Positions 37,191 through 48,221 of a stretch of 64,000 bases of DNA are shown here, in pieces. Origin of the DNA: Theocolax elegans (taxonomy: Eukaryota; Arthropoda; Insecta; Hymenoptera; Cerocephalidae); the NCBI GenBank assembly GCA_026168455.1, contig CM047428.1, forward strand, positions 17,698,759 to 17,762,758. The letters are read 5' to 3'. How positions within the stretch are numbered: position 1 is the stretch's first letter; the number at the start of each line of letters is the position of its first letter. Both the position numbers and the translations under genes were made by a program. The notes below the pieces were generated by a model. That model searched no databases, was not told the origin of the DNA, and saw nothing but the letters and a program-made list of their open reading frames with translations.

Positions 37191-37836
37191 TTTTACACTG
37201 ACAAGAAGAACATCATATGTTTGGGAAACAGACGTGCCTAGCTTGTAGGATATATTTTCTAATATAAAAAATATAAACAAAGCCAGAGTCGTAGACCTTA
37301 ACAGTCGTTTCTTCAAAAGTTATACGCTAAGCTATCAAATATTGACATTCTAACTAAAGTTTAATGAAAAGCTGAGATAAAATAGATATAATTTTAAAAA
37401 ATATGCTCAAATCCGTTGAAATGAAGCAAAGTTATAGCCGAATTAAAAACTTAAAGAAATTTTTTTAACGAAAATTAGGCCCTACAAATTTTATTGATTT
37501 TTTAAGCTGAATTTCTTCAAATTCTTAATTCAGTCGTAACTTTGCTTTATTCTAACGGATTTGAGCGTATTTTTTAAATTAAATCTATGTTATCTCAGCT
37601 TTTCATTAAACTTTAATTTGAATGTTAATATTTGATAGTTTAGAAGTTACAAGCGTTTAAAGTAAAGCCTCTTTTTTGTCAATTTTGCTGTAATAATATC
37701 GTATAATTTTTGAGAAACTGATTTTTAGGGTCTGCGACTCTGGCTTTTTTTATATTTTTATATTGTAAAAACATATATCCTACAAGCTGGGCACGATCCG
37801 TTTCCCAAACATATGATGTTCTCTTTGTGTAGAGCA
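37191..37836. mobile_element. long foldback element, about 300-bp arms
   Basis: The left arm carries GAACATCATATGTTTGGGAA, CTTGTAGGATATAT, GCCAGAGTCG and AATGAAAAGCTGAGATAA. The right arm carries the same blocks inverted: CTTTTCATT, CGACTCTGGC, ATATATCCTACAAG and CAAACATATGATGTTC. The two arms cover nearly the whole element with little spacer. A transcript through it would form a long double-stranded hairpin. It shares AAGCTGAGAT and GCTCAAAT blocks with the hairpin at 59219-59528. Confidence 0.85.
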
Positions 37837-40266
37837 TATAGGTACAATAGATAATTAATATTAATTTTTTCACTCCATAATTCAATGAATCAGGATTATA
37901 AAAAGTGAGCAGGTATGCAGATAGAGAAGATGAATGAAAATAAGGTTGTCGAGAGGACCGCAAGCAATGAGAAAGTCCGTATTCAGATTGATCAACTTAA
38001 ATCCAGCGTCGGTTCGAACCGACGCATCTGAAACAATAACGTGCCCGCACGAACCGTACGTGCGATTTCGCGCTTGGCAGGGACATTTACTTGGACAATT
38101 TCCTCGTCGTTTAACGTCTGGTTCGTCCAGCCACGCGCGGCGTCCCCGCAAAGGGAGTAAAAGGACGACTCTGGTATTTCGAGAGAGGGTATATATATAT
38201 AGGGTGCGCTCGGTTTCCTTGGTGACCGTTTCGAACCGGCTGGGAGGAGGGGAGTTGCACCAGTGGCAAACCACTGCTCCGCGGCTGTTTGTATTTCATA
38301 TTGATAGAGCATCGATACGGAGCGCCTCCACCTCGCAAGCTGCGGCCTACGAGGGACCGAGACAATCGAACCTATACATATATATATATATATATATATG
38401 TATACATGTATTTGTACGGACGACGAGGGAGGAAAGAGGAGAACGTGTTTACTCGGTGCCGCATTGTTGCTTCGAGCCTCGTTAATGGACACCCAGGTCT
38501 TCTCTTCTTTAAGGGTCTCGATTCTGGATTGTGTTTAACGCATTAATTGCTGTCTCTGTCTTTGATATTTTTATTTACTCTGTATACGCTACGATGCGCT
38601 GTCGTATTTAGCTTTCTTAATGGACCAGGGATGGATTTTATTATTATTACTTTCTCAAGGATGATTTATACTGTTTTACGATCTTCCATTTGGATGGATT
38701 TTCTTTACAGTGTATCGTCAATGAGTCATTGTCATTCTTAATTTATATTATTTTTTGTTGAAGAACAATTTATTAATTGACTTTAATTAAAATTATACTC
38801 TGACCGTTAAGCGAGTGTAAAATTTGTCATTTTTTATATATATAATAAGTACTATTTTTAAACAATTATTCATTTTTAATTCCTTGTACTTGGTTAGATG
38901 AATATATGTATATAATAACTGTTTTAATTATTTATGCAAATTATTATTTATTTTATTTTTATAAATAATTATTTTTTTTAAGTTTTTTTAAACTTTAAAT
39001 AATATTTTTTTCAAAGTTTTCATCAACATGTTCTTAAAAGTTCTAAATTATAATTATGAGTTTTTTCAGACTTCTTATTTAATATGTTAAACATAATTTT
39101 TGGGTTGAAAACGGTAGATCTTCGTAATTTGAAACCAACACTTCCTGAAGTATATTTACACTCCAGCAAGTAATTTTCAAGTTTCATCATTAGTATAAAA
39201 TACGAAATAAATGTCACGAAATATAAATTTTGAAGCATAAATATTATACTTTCAGAATATAAAATATCAAATTAAAACAGCTTTCTTATCGACGATATAC
39301 GCATACTTATAACAACATAAAACAAATATTACGCAGTAAAAATAAAGAAAAATTGTTTTTTTTCTTTACAAACTGCAAGAGTAATTTACTTTTTATAAAT
39401 AAAAAAAAAGTTTATAAAACGTCACTTTTGTCCGTATATAGACCGTCGTTATTTCTAGCAATTAACTCTTTCAATACCATCACTCAAGTAAGAATTACGC
39501 ATTTTGTAAAATTAAACGGCATAGCGCAGCAACTATGGAGCAATTGATTAACGCCACTCCGAATCCAGTATGTTTAAAATGTCTAAATCGAATTCTTTCA
39601 CATCCGCATGACAATTCAATTTCGTTCCACCCGAAGACTCACAAGTACTTTACCTGCACACGTACCGCATAAACAAATCACACATGAAAAAGAAAAATAC
39701 ATTTTAAATTAAGATTAAAATAAATTGAATTATAAAAAATAATACAAAGAACGAGTAATCTAGTTCTGTCCCCTTGAGCGGTTGAGGATTCGTTTACTTC
39801 CCAAGTTTTCACTCTCGACCGCGCTCTTCACTTTCCCGACTACCACTCCCCCCACGGCCGAGACCTCCTTGTACATACAACTCTTGGTTTAGCGAGGCAC
39901 GTGATTTTTCGCGCGAGCCCCTACATCAGCGTGGACCAGTCGCAGAATACTGGATTAACTGAATTTTAATGACGTTTGTCGTTGGAGTAGGGCCGATTGT
40001 GTGCATGTTTGGCTATTGTTCGATTTTTATTTTGACGTCGAGGGTTCCGAATGATCGATCGACTGTTTACTAGAGGGGTCGACGCTTCCCATCGCAGATT
40101 ACTGTTGGTTTTGCGATGATGGCTTCGATAGTTTTTGGAAATTTAATATCCTCTCTCTCTCACACACACTCTGTTCATTGAGGGGGACCGTAACTAGAGA
40201 TATGTATTTCTCATTTTTGGAAAGATGAAAATTCATCTGTAGAGTTTGTAGCTTTTTCAAACTTAC
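37837..40266. other. probable intron sequence downstream of the RYK-type exon, with CpG-rich islands
   Basis: 37990-38360 and 39760-40090 are CpG-rich; the rest is AT-rich. Overlapping ORFs on both strands at 37880-38550, up to 183 codons, lack domains and include TA-tract peptides. The TA microsatellite at about 38376-38400 explains the Tyr/Ile runs. If the exon at 40267 is functional, this is the start of its downstream intron. Confidence 0.45.
38006..38025. repeat. perfect 20-bp palindrome
   Basis: GCGTCGGTTCGAACCGACGC is its own reverse complement with no spacer, centred on TTCGAA inside a CpG-rich island. It could be a dimeric transcription-factor site. It is too short and spacer-free to be a terminator. 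Confidence 0.6.
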
Positions 40267-40394
40267 CGGCTGACCAGCCAAGCTTCTCCACGTAAATTCA
40301 AGATCGTCGATGTTGACGGCGACAGGAACCACAAAGTTCATTGCGTACGTGTTGATTATTCCTTCTCTCACGTAATATAATTCTGCATCCAAAC
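40267..40394 (-). CDS. drl: internal exon of a RYK/Derailed-family Wnt receptor (first half of the WIF domain)
   Basis: RYK/Derailed proteins are single-pass membrane receptors that bind Wnts through an extracellular WIF domain and carry a degenerate intracellular tyrosine kinase domain. They guide axons and cell migration. This 128-bp exon encodes 42 full codons beginning LDAELYYVREGIINTYAMNF and ending FTWRSLAGQP. The run LDAELYYVR, the following Y-A-M/L-N/S-F and the FTW motif are hallmarks of the RYK-type WIF domain. The exon is bounded on the minus strand by a TTTATGTTGCAG acceptor and a CCG|GTAAGT donor. The intron phases are 1 and 0, and the split first codon would give the family's Gly before LDAEL. 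The frame continues past the donor, but only into intron. No signal-peptide exon upstream and no second-half WIF, transmembrane or kinase exon downstream was found in the window. It is either one exon between very long introns or an isolated copy. Which insect paralogue (drl, Drl-2 or dnt) it is cannot be decided from this exon. Confidence 0.88.
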
Positions 40395-41055
40395 CTGCAA
40401 CATAAACGTTGATTATATTAATATTTTTATATCACGATTTTCCTGTAGCATTTTAATAACAGAAAAGGAAAAAATAAAAAAATATTTTAATGTGCTGGAT
40501 GCTATACTTAATTGTAAGAATGAATAATGAAAAAAAATACGAGAATCAGTAGTTAGGAATAAACAGTCTTAGTTTTTACAAAGACGAGTATACGTACGTG
40601 TATAATGTAAAAAAAAGATTCAGAGCGACGCATGGAAAATAATTCAAGCCGAATTCGAGCAAAAACAGGCCACGCAAAGAGCATAAAGAAGGAAAGAAAA
40701 AAAGGAAGAAGGGAAAAATAAAAGTGTAGCTCGGTAAAAAGAAGAAAATAGACCGAGATAAATCCAGACTTGGAGAATCTCGCGTATACGCGCGAGGAGC
40801 CGGAAAATTTTGCCAAGCCAAATCTGAGATTCGCGGGCTTCATTTCCCTCCGCTCGGTCTCACGCGCGCTCGGCTCATCCGTCTCTCCGTGAGATCTTCG
40901 TTGGAGTCTGATACCTCGCGAAAATCCAGTAGCACCCGATGCCACCCGCGGGATTTGAATTTCCCGACGATTTCCCGGTATATAAAGCCGTACGTCACGC
41001 GAATCCTCGACGAAGCGGCGAGTTTTACGCTTCGATTTTTGGCACCGGTGATTTG

Positions 41056-41091
<36 letters not shown>

Positions 41092-42256
41092 CTCTTTTTT
41101 ATCACGCCGAATTCGGGACGGGTTTCTTCTACCGGTGATTGCGAGACTCTGGCCAAAGCTGAGATTTATCATACGTTGGGTAGGCGGGATTTCACCTAGA
41201 GAGATTTATTGCGAGTCATCTTTTTTGCGAGATCCGCAAGCGCGCGCTTTTATGTACGTGCTCGTGTGGAAACGGTCCTAAGAGTCGGGTTTACTTGCAA
41301 AAGGAGATTTGTAAAGAGCCCTGCCTTCGTACTTTAGCTAGGTACGAAGAACTGCTTTAACTCTACCTCTCTCCCTCTCATTTTATTTTTACTTGTTAAT
41401 TTTCAGAACATCAAAAACAATTTTTTGTTCAAAAACATTTTATTAACGACATTTCACCATAGTCGCTCGAAATGAAGCATTTGGGCATACATATCCACGA
41501 TACTTGATATCGGAAGATAAAAAAAGGTATTATTATACTCAAATGCTCGGAATTTAAAAACATTTCGTGAGCCACGAGATATCGGAAAAAAGGACACTGA
41601 AAAAGTTACAAATGTTCCGAAAGAACGAGACACAGTTTACATTATGTAAGACTGAAACTTTCAACGCATTTTTCTCAAAACGATTTTTCTAACTTGGAAA
41701 AGTTAGTGGAGCGCACCTGTTTGACAGAACTTGCTAAGAAACTCGCATCGAATATTTTTCTAGCCACTGTTGGGAAAAGTTGCTATCTTCAAAATTATTC
41801 GTTAAATTGTAATACATATACATATGCGCATGGTGGAAGTAAAATTCAATTTTTAATTATAATACTCTGTTCATTTTAATACGAATGGTACATTTGTTAA
41901 AAAAAGCAATTATAAATGAGTGGTTGAAAAATTGATTAAAAAGTTTAACACAAGAGTATCGCATTTTTCAATTTCGAAATTCGTTTTCGAAATTAATGGG
42001 AGAAAAGCAAAAAATCCAGAGGAGAGCTTACAACATAGCACGCATTATACGATAAAGTTATTATAAAATTAATTCCGCATAAATTATGACGAATTTAATT
42101 ACGAAAATTTTAACGTTTCAAACGTCGAAAAGTAGCCAAAGTTACGAGCCATAAAAACATCGTTTAAAATTACACTCGAGGCCGAGCGAAAGCTTGGAAA
42201 ACAGAAGTCGGGCACTTTTCAGATATGATCCCGAGTGGTCCTTAGATATATATACG
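40395..42256. other. non-coding, upstream of the RYK-type exon, with a CpG-rich island
   Basis: 40740-41280 is CpG-rich and contains a CT microsatellite at about 41059-41086. Several overlapping ORFs here carry Ser-Leu or Arg-Glu runs from that tract. 41400-41700 repeats GATATCGGAA twice but shows no transposon ends. Nothing else is recognised. Confidence 0.4.
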
Positions 42257-43347
42257 AAAAAAAAAGAAGTAGAATGAAGTGAGTAACCACCGCTAGTCCT
42301 CATCGAAACGAATGAAAAATGTCTACTTGAAATGATGTATATACGTATATACTACAGGGATATAAATGTACGTATGTATACCGTTGGCCCATTGCTTTGG
42401 CACAGAATAGTCAAACTCGTATACGATAGCGATTCCTCGTTGGCGCCTAAGCTCATACGGCAGACACGATTCTCTACTTAACAGCGGCTCCTAATGGCAG
42501 GAGTTGGATGCGCGCCTAGGTCCCCGTCTTGAAATCCCGACGGAGGTGAGCCAACTAAAAACATAACGCGCTTCTCCTGTGACTCGGTCTTTTCGAGAAA
42601 GAGAAGGAAAATAAGGAAGGAAGGAAGGAACGGGGGGGCAGCTTGAAATTGCCAAGAGAGACCGACGTCGTGGCGAACAAATGCACTTACGCGTCTGTCT
42701 TCTTTTGTTTAATGCGACGCTCTGGGGAGCTCCTTTTAACGAGGCCTTCCTACCTCAGTTTGATTTGCGCTTTCTCTTTTCCTCTTTGTTTCTCCACCAT
42801 TTATTACTAACTTTTCAACAGTATTCATTTTTCCATATTATTTAATTGTGGTAAATTGTCGACATTATCTTGCTCTGCAGTTCAGAGGCCGTAACGCGCT
42901 GAGAATGGGTTTTGGGCATGACTGAGAGACAATTAATTTATTAATTAACTTGACGGAGGATAAGTAGGATCGTGAGTATTGTAGGTTCGTCACTTGCCAG
43001 AGTCCCAACCGACCAATCGCACTCTGACACACAAGGGATGCCATCTGTTACGGATTAAAAAGGCGAGGAGCGAAAAAAGGCGGACGACGGGATTCGAACA
43101 CACGGACCTTGGATTACGAATCTCGTACTCTGACCATCGAGCTAACGTCCGCGCTGCAATGCAACGCTTACATTAGTCGAGACACCTTATCGCTCACTCT
43201 ATCCTTCTCATACACCTAAGTCGCGCGGAGACGCCCGTGACATTATAATTATGCAAAGTTTGTATTGCATCGTGATAAACATCGTCGAGCTAAATAAACT
43301 GAGCTTCCGTGCGTGTCGTGTATCAAAAATAAATATACATCTTATTT
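42257..43347. repeat. 1.1-kb tandem duplication, unit 1 (carries a tRNA-like gene)
   Basis: The unit starts at a poly-A run followed by GAAGTAGAATGAAGTGAG and ends ATACATCTTATTTAA. It is repeated at once as unit 2, with the anchor offset 1091 bp. Unit 1 holds about 66 bp (43178-43243) absent from unit 2, and lacks a segment of about 170 bp present in unit 2. The left two thirds are CpG-rich and include a short hairpin CTCCTAATGGCAGGAG near 42489. No protein-coding gene is seen. Confidence 0.92.
43080..43152 (-). tRNA. tRNA-like gene or tRNA pseudogene (copy 1) with Pol III terminator
   Basis: On the minus strand, 73 nt begin GCGGACG and end CGTCCGC, a perfect 7-bp acceptor stem. An A-box-like TAGCTCGATGG and an exact B-box-like GTTCGAATCC lie at tRNA positions. 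A TTCGTAA loop would present anticodon CGT (Thr). A run of at least six T follows the 3' end after CC, matching a Pol III terminator. Against a working tRNA: the anticodon stem pairs at only about two of five positions, one extra base precedes the D-stem, and the T-stem has a mismatch. It is best read as a decayed tRNA or the head of a tRNA-derived SINE that may still be transcribed. Confidence 0.5.
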
Positions 43348-44541
43348 AAAAAAAAAGAAGTAGAATGAAGTGAGTAACCACCGCTAGTCCTCATCGAAAC
43401 GAATGAAAAATGTCTACTTGAAATGATGTATATACGTATATAGTACAGGGATATAAATGTATGTATATGTATACCGTTGGCCCATTGCTTTGGCACAGAA
43501 TAGTCAAACTCGTATACGATAGCGATTCCTCGTTGGCGCCTAAGCTCATACGGCAGACACGATTCTCTACTTAACAGCGGCTCCTAATGGCAGGAGTTGG
43601 ATGCGCGCCTAGGTCCCCGTCTTGAAATCCCGACGGAGGTGAGCCAACTAAAAACATAACGCGCTTCTTCCTGTGACTCGGTCTTTTCGAGAAAGAGAAG
43701 GAAAATAAGGAAGGAAGGAAGGAACGGGGGGCAGCTTGAAATTGCCAAGAGAGACCGACGTCGTGGCGAACAAATGCACTTACGCGTCTGTCTTCTTTTG
43801 TTTAATGCGACGCTCTGGGGAGCTCCTTTTAACGAGGCCTTCCTACCTCAGTTTGATTTGCGCTTTCTCTTTTCCTCTTTGTTTCTCCACCATTTATTAC
43901 TAACTTTTCAACAGTATTCATTTTTCCATATTGACACCTCCGGCGGCCAAGAGAACGACGTCCCCGTCGTTCCCGAGTATTCCTCCTTAGATCATTATGC
44001 TTTTTTGTATCTACTTGACTTAATTATCGACTGCGTTGCGTGAATCCGCGTGGTACTTTTGACGTCACGGGATGCAAATATTTTTTCGAGGCTTGCTTGC
44101 TCGGTAAATTGTCGACATTATCTTGCTCTGCAGTTCAGAGGCCGTAACGCGCTGAGAATGGGTTTTGGGCATGACTGAGAGACAATTAATTTATTAATTA
44201 ACTTGACGGAGGATAAGGTAGGAATCGTGAGTAGTGTAGGTTCGTCACTTGCCAGAGTCCCAACCGACCAATCGCACTCTGACACACAAGGGATGCCATC
44301 TGTTACGGATTAAAAAGGCGAGGAGCGAAAAAAAGGCGGACGACGGGATTCGACCACACGGACCTTGGATTACGAATCTCGTACTCTGACCATCGAGCTA
44401 ACGTCCGCGCTGCAATGCAACGCTTACATTAGTCTATAATTATGCAAAGTTTGTATTGCATCGTGATAAACATCGTCGAGCTAAATAAACTGAGCTTCCG
44501 TGCGTGTCGTGTATATCAAAAATAAATATACATCTTATTTA
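43348..44541. repeat. 1.1-kb tandem duplication, unit 2
   Basis: This is the second copy of 42257-43347, in the same orientation. It contains about 172 bp (43933-44104) not present in unit 1, beginning GACACCTCCGGCGGCC. It lacks the 66-bp segment found after the tRNA-like gene in unit 1. Otherwise differences are scattered substitutions and 1-bp indels. An 89-codon ORF crosses the unit-2-specific segment but has no domain. Confidence 0.92.
44336..44408 (-). tRNA. tRNA-like gene or tRNA pseudogene (copy 2) with Pol III terminator
   Basis: This is identical in layout to the copy at 43080-43152. One change was found in the B box, GGTCGAATCC in place of GTTCGAATCC, which alters the first T of the T-loop. 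The perfect acceptor stem and the following T run (seven T) are kept. The same anticodon-arm defects are present, so these pre-date the duplication. Confidence 0.48.
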
Positions 44542-45918
44542 ATACGTTTAAATGTTATAGCAACGAATCTATTATTTAATCGCGTATTAACTAGCTGCGT
44601 TCTCATAATGGTAAGTAAACGAAAGATAAAGTATTTTAGAATGTGTCAAGTGGTAGCATACCTAAAATTAAAAAAATCGTTATCTATCACCTAGTACACA
44701 ACGTTTTTATTTGTATATCGATATGTGGGTGAACAATTATTTACCCTAGCGATATCGTAAAATTTACTGCCGACGCGATAATAATACTTTCTATTATATT
44801 AAACCGCAATGTAATTGGTTTAATACTCTTAAACATAATGTAATTACCACGGTAAGTAGCAAATGTAAATTTTCACTTTCCCTAGAAAAGTTTAAAAGTG
44901 GACAAACACTCCCCTTCCCTTGTAAGAACTCTTAATACACGAAGTTTATACACTGTACGCGTTGAGGAAAAAAAATAGGTTAATCGGACACTCACATGGG
45001 AAAGTTAAAAAAAATGACAAAAAGAAAGGAAAAAAAGGGGAAAAATGTTAAAGAAAAAGGACCTTCAGTTTTCGGTCATGACTCGCGCACCCGAAAGTGC
45101 AATCCTTCAGAGGAGGAGCGTTCCGCGCGAGCGCTAAGATCGCGTGACTCCGAGCACCTGGAAACGTACGACGTTAGAAGAGACAGCCATGAGTCCAAAG
45201 CTATGTACTTCTTGGCACGTCGCAAGGAATCTAAAAAGGGTTTGCGCTCCCTTGCGAGATCCTTGAAACATTCATGCCGCGTAAGAGAGATTATGAGAGC
45301 TACGACTGCGAGTACTACTACTAGTAGCACTAGTGGTAGTGGTAGCAGTAGAGGGGACGACAAAGTACGAAGGAAAGCGCAGTTCATATTTGTTTTACAG
45401 TTTAACTGGGAGTTGGTAAATTGTCGGGCGCGCCCTTGGTGTATGAAATTGGATTTTAATATTTGATGGCGCGAAAATGACTAAAACGCAGGAGAACGAT
45501 TATATCCATTTTGTTATTAGTATTATTATCACTACTACCGAACTTGATTTAACTGCTCGTGAACTTTCGCGCTTGGTACTTTTATACCGGTCGATGACTA
45601 ACACGCGTACAGTTTAGATGAATATTTTTTTTCTTTTTCGATTTTGAATGTGTGTTTGCTTTTACGCGAAAACGGTTATTTGAATAATAATTTCGTTATT
45701 ACTCGGAAAGTGTGGTTTCTAATAACTTCGAGTTGTTTCAAACGGAATTCAAAACTTTTAACGTAAATTGGCAGTCGAGCTTTTTCGCGCGGCAAAAGCT
45801 ACGGAGGATGTAACGAAAACTTGTAATATAAAATCCTTTTAATTTATATAAGTGCGATGCGTATACGATGCATATAAAATATCGTTTTTAAATAACATTT
45901 TTAAAAATTAATATTCGT
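44542..45918. other. non-coding, partly CpG-rich
   Basis: The 156-codon plus ORF at 44996-45466 is Lys/Arg/Ser-rich, begins in a poly-purine tract and includes an AGT-repeat Ser run at 45310-45350. No domain or splice-bounded exon is seen. The rest is AT-rich. Confidence 0.35.
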
Positions 45919-46305
45919 TTAAGGGGATGTCGGACTCAGAAAATGGTAATTTTTAATATTTTTTTTATAAACAAAAGAACAAATTTTTAAAAAAATCCTG
46001 AACGCCATGCACTTAGGCATGTTTAAACAGTATACTCAAATTTTTTAAGATTTTTAAAATTGTAATTTATTTCTGATTTTCGTTTTGAAAATTGATGCCT
46101 TTTTCGATCAATAATTACCGACCGAAAATTGTTTATTCAATTATTATTAAAAAAATTATATCTTCTTAAAAATTAATACGTCATGCCCTCGCTTTTGTTT
46201 TAAACTACCGATATGAATTTTTTCAGATTTTTAATTCATTATTTCCAACATAATTCTTATGTTGACGGTGTAGATCCCTGTAATTTGGGTCTGACATCCC
46301 GTTAA
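45919..46305. mobile_element. TTAA-flanked MITE (piggyBac- or Kolobok-type target)
   Basis: The left end is TTAAGGGGATGTCGGACTC. The right end, read inverted, is TTAACGGGATGTCAGACCC. TTAA sits at both borders (45919-45922 and 46302-46305), the target duplication used by piggyBac and Kolobok transposons. The body is 379 bp, AT-rich and without an ORF. Which of the two superfamilies mobilised it cannot be decided. Confidence 0.75.
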
Positions 46306-48221
46306 TAGTTAAAACGATTCTGTGCATAAATAGATTTTAAACTGCATCAGACTTTATACAAAATATAGCAATTCGTATTAAATTTCCAAATAACCAAGCA
46401 TTCTATCGCAAGCTCTCGCCGATATCTTATAAAAATATTAAATTTGCAATTTCACGAAAACTCTTCTATCAATATAACCAAATCTTTCATTCAAAATCCA
46501 TTAAAAATTCTCTCAACCCGTCGAGAAAAGAAAAACAATTTCCATCGTGTGTACCGAATCGTCACCCCAATAGCAAACAAAAGTAAAAAAAACAGCGACT
46601 CGAAATCTGTATATCTATGGATCGTAAAATGTAAAAAAATCTCACACCCTCGGTTAGGCAAATCCGGTAGTCGTAAAAACTCAATTAATATCAAGTCGAG
46701 GGAAATCCAAGCGAGCCAAGATAAACAGGCAAAGATAATCGCGTTGCATTTGGTTAAAACCCAGACGCATCGAGGGTGAGCGGTGGCAAAAGCTCACGTT
46801 TGTGTGTTTCGGTATATAGCCACGATCGGCTCACAGAAACGTCGAGGTAAATACATTAGGTATACAACTACGACGTGGCCTGTAACTCTGTGTATACGTT
46901 GAGAAAAGGTAGTGGTACTGGTGGTGGTACTGGTGGTGGCATCGTATACAGGCAGGAAGCTCTTACTCGGCATACGAACGGGAGATTTCTCGAGCTTTTG
47001 CCGCCGACGAGATGTACCCGAGTCTGTTTCGGAAAGGCGAATCAAATTTTTAGTTGTCGATACGAGTCTTGGTAAATCCTGTCTGGTTCAATTTATACGT
47101 GATATTTTTGAATGTACCAACCGAATGTTTTTTTATAAAAAAGGAATGGGTAAATGTAAATACGCAAATTAGCTCTTAATTACATCTACCAAAGTTTATT
47201 TATTTTATTCTTGATTTATTAGTTATTTTATACATTTTTGTCAATATTAAATTTTTTAATACAGTTAAAGGGGAAACCTGCAGTAAAGAGAGAATACGTT
47301 TCTTTGTATTTAATTTTTACACCCTCGTTGAAAGTTTACCCGTAAAATTTATTAAACGGACCTAAAAAGAAAGTCCACTAGATATATTTTACAAAACAAA
47401 AAGAAAATTCACATCCTTGAAAACTTTTTCGGAAAATTTTCAAGCTTTTCGAAACACTCGTTGACTTTTCAAAGCCCTTGGATAATTTTCCAGCCAGTAA
47501 AAACTTTTCGATCTATCAGCACTTCAATTTTTTTTTCTCATCTTATTTTGCAGCGTGCTAGTTAAGGAGAAACACTGACAGACTTTTAATTAGCGGAGTT
47601 TTATCGCGTTATAGCTTTGAATCAAGAGATAGGTTTCTCTACATCTGCCATAGTTTGAAGACTCTTTAGATTTTTATGTGTAAGTTACACTTTTGATAAT
47701 GTAATATCTCAATTTCAAATACGATTTTTCAAAAGGAATTTTTCTTTATAATATATCAAACAGGTTGTGAGGTGGATGTTTTTTATTAATAAAAATTTAT
47801 GTTCAAAGCGTACAAATAATTTAGAACTCTCTACATTAAAAATTTTACAAATTTCTCAAAAGCTTTCATGTTACGTGGTGCCTCCTTTGGATTTTTAAAT
47901 AGGATCATGCTCGTCTTTGCTCATTAAATTATCGTGTTACTAAATATAAAAGTTAGTTACATAAATGATATGTTTTTCTTAACATCATTAATATAATATT
48001 AAAAAAATACTTAAATTGCTCGTATTTAAAAATGAAACATAGAATAGTGAAAAATGTCGATATAATATAAAATTTAAAAAACCGCTTTTAATTTATTGGC
48101 ACGTAGCTTCCTCAAAATTAATGTGTCGCTCCTATATACTATTCCCATATATGAAATTTAATTAATCGTAATAAATTTATCTAACATTTTTAAAACTATT
48201 TAAAACGTAACTAAAAACATG
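46306..48221. other. non-coding stretch
   Basis: 46740-47080 is moderately GC-rich with a GGT-repeat tract near 46910-46940 that gives a Gly/Thr-rich ORF. The remainder is AT-rich. Nothing is recognised. Confidence 0.4.

Noticed and set aside
37934..38492. Overlapping ORFs of up to 183 codons on both strands
   Set aside because: All frames are open because the block is CpG-rich. The peptides include TA-tract Tyr/Ile runs and show no conserved motif.
44996..45466. 156-codon plus ORF, Lys/Arg/Ser-rich
   Set aside because: It starts in a poly-purine tract and contains a simple-repeat Ser/Thr run. No domain or plausible exon boundaries were found.
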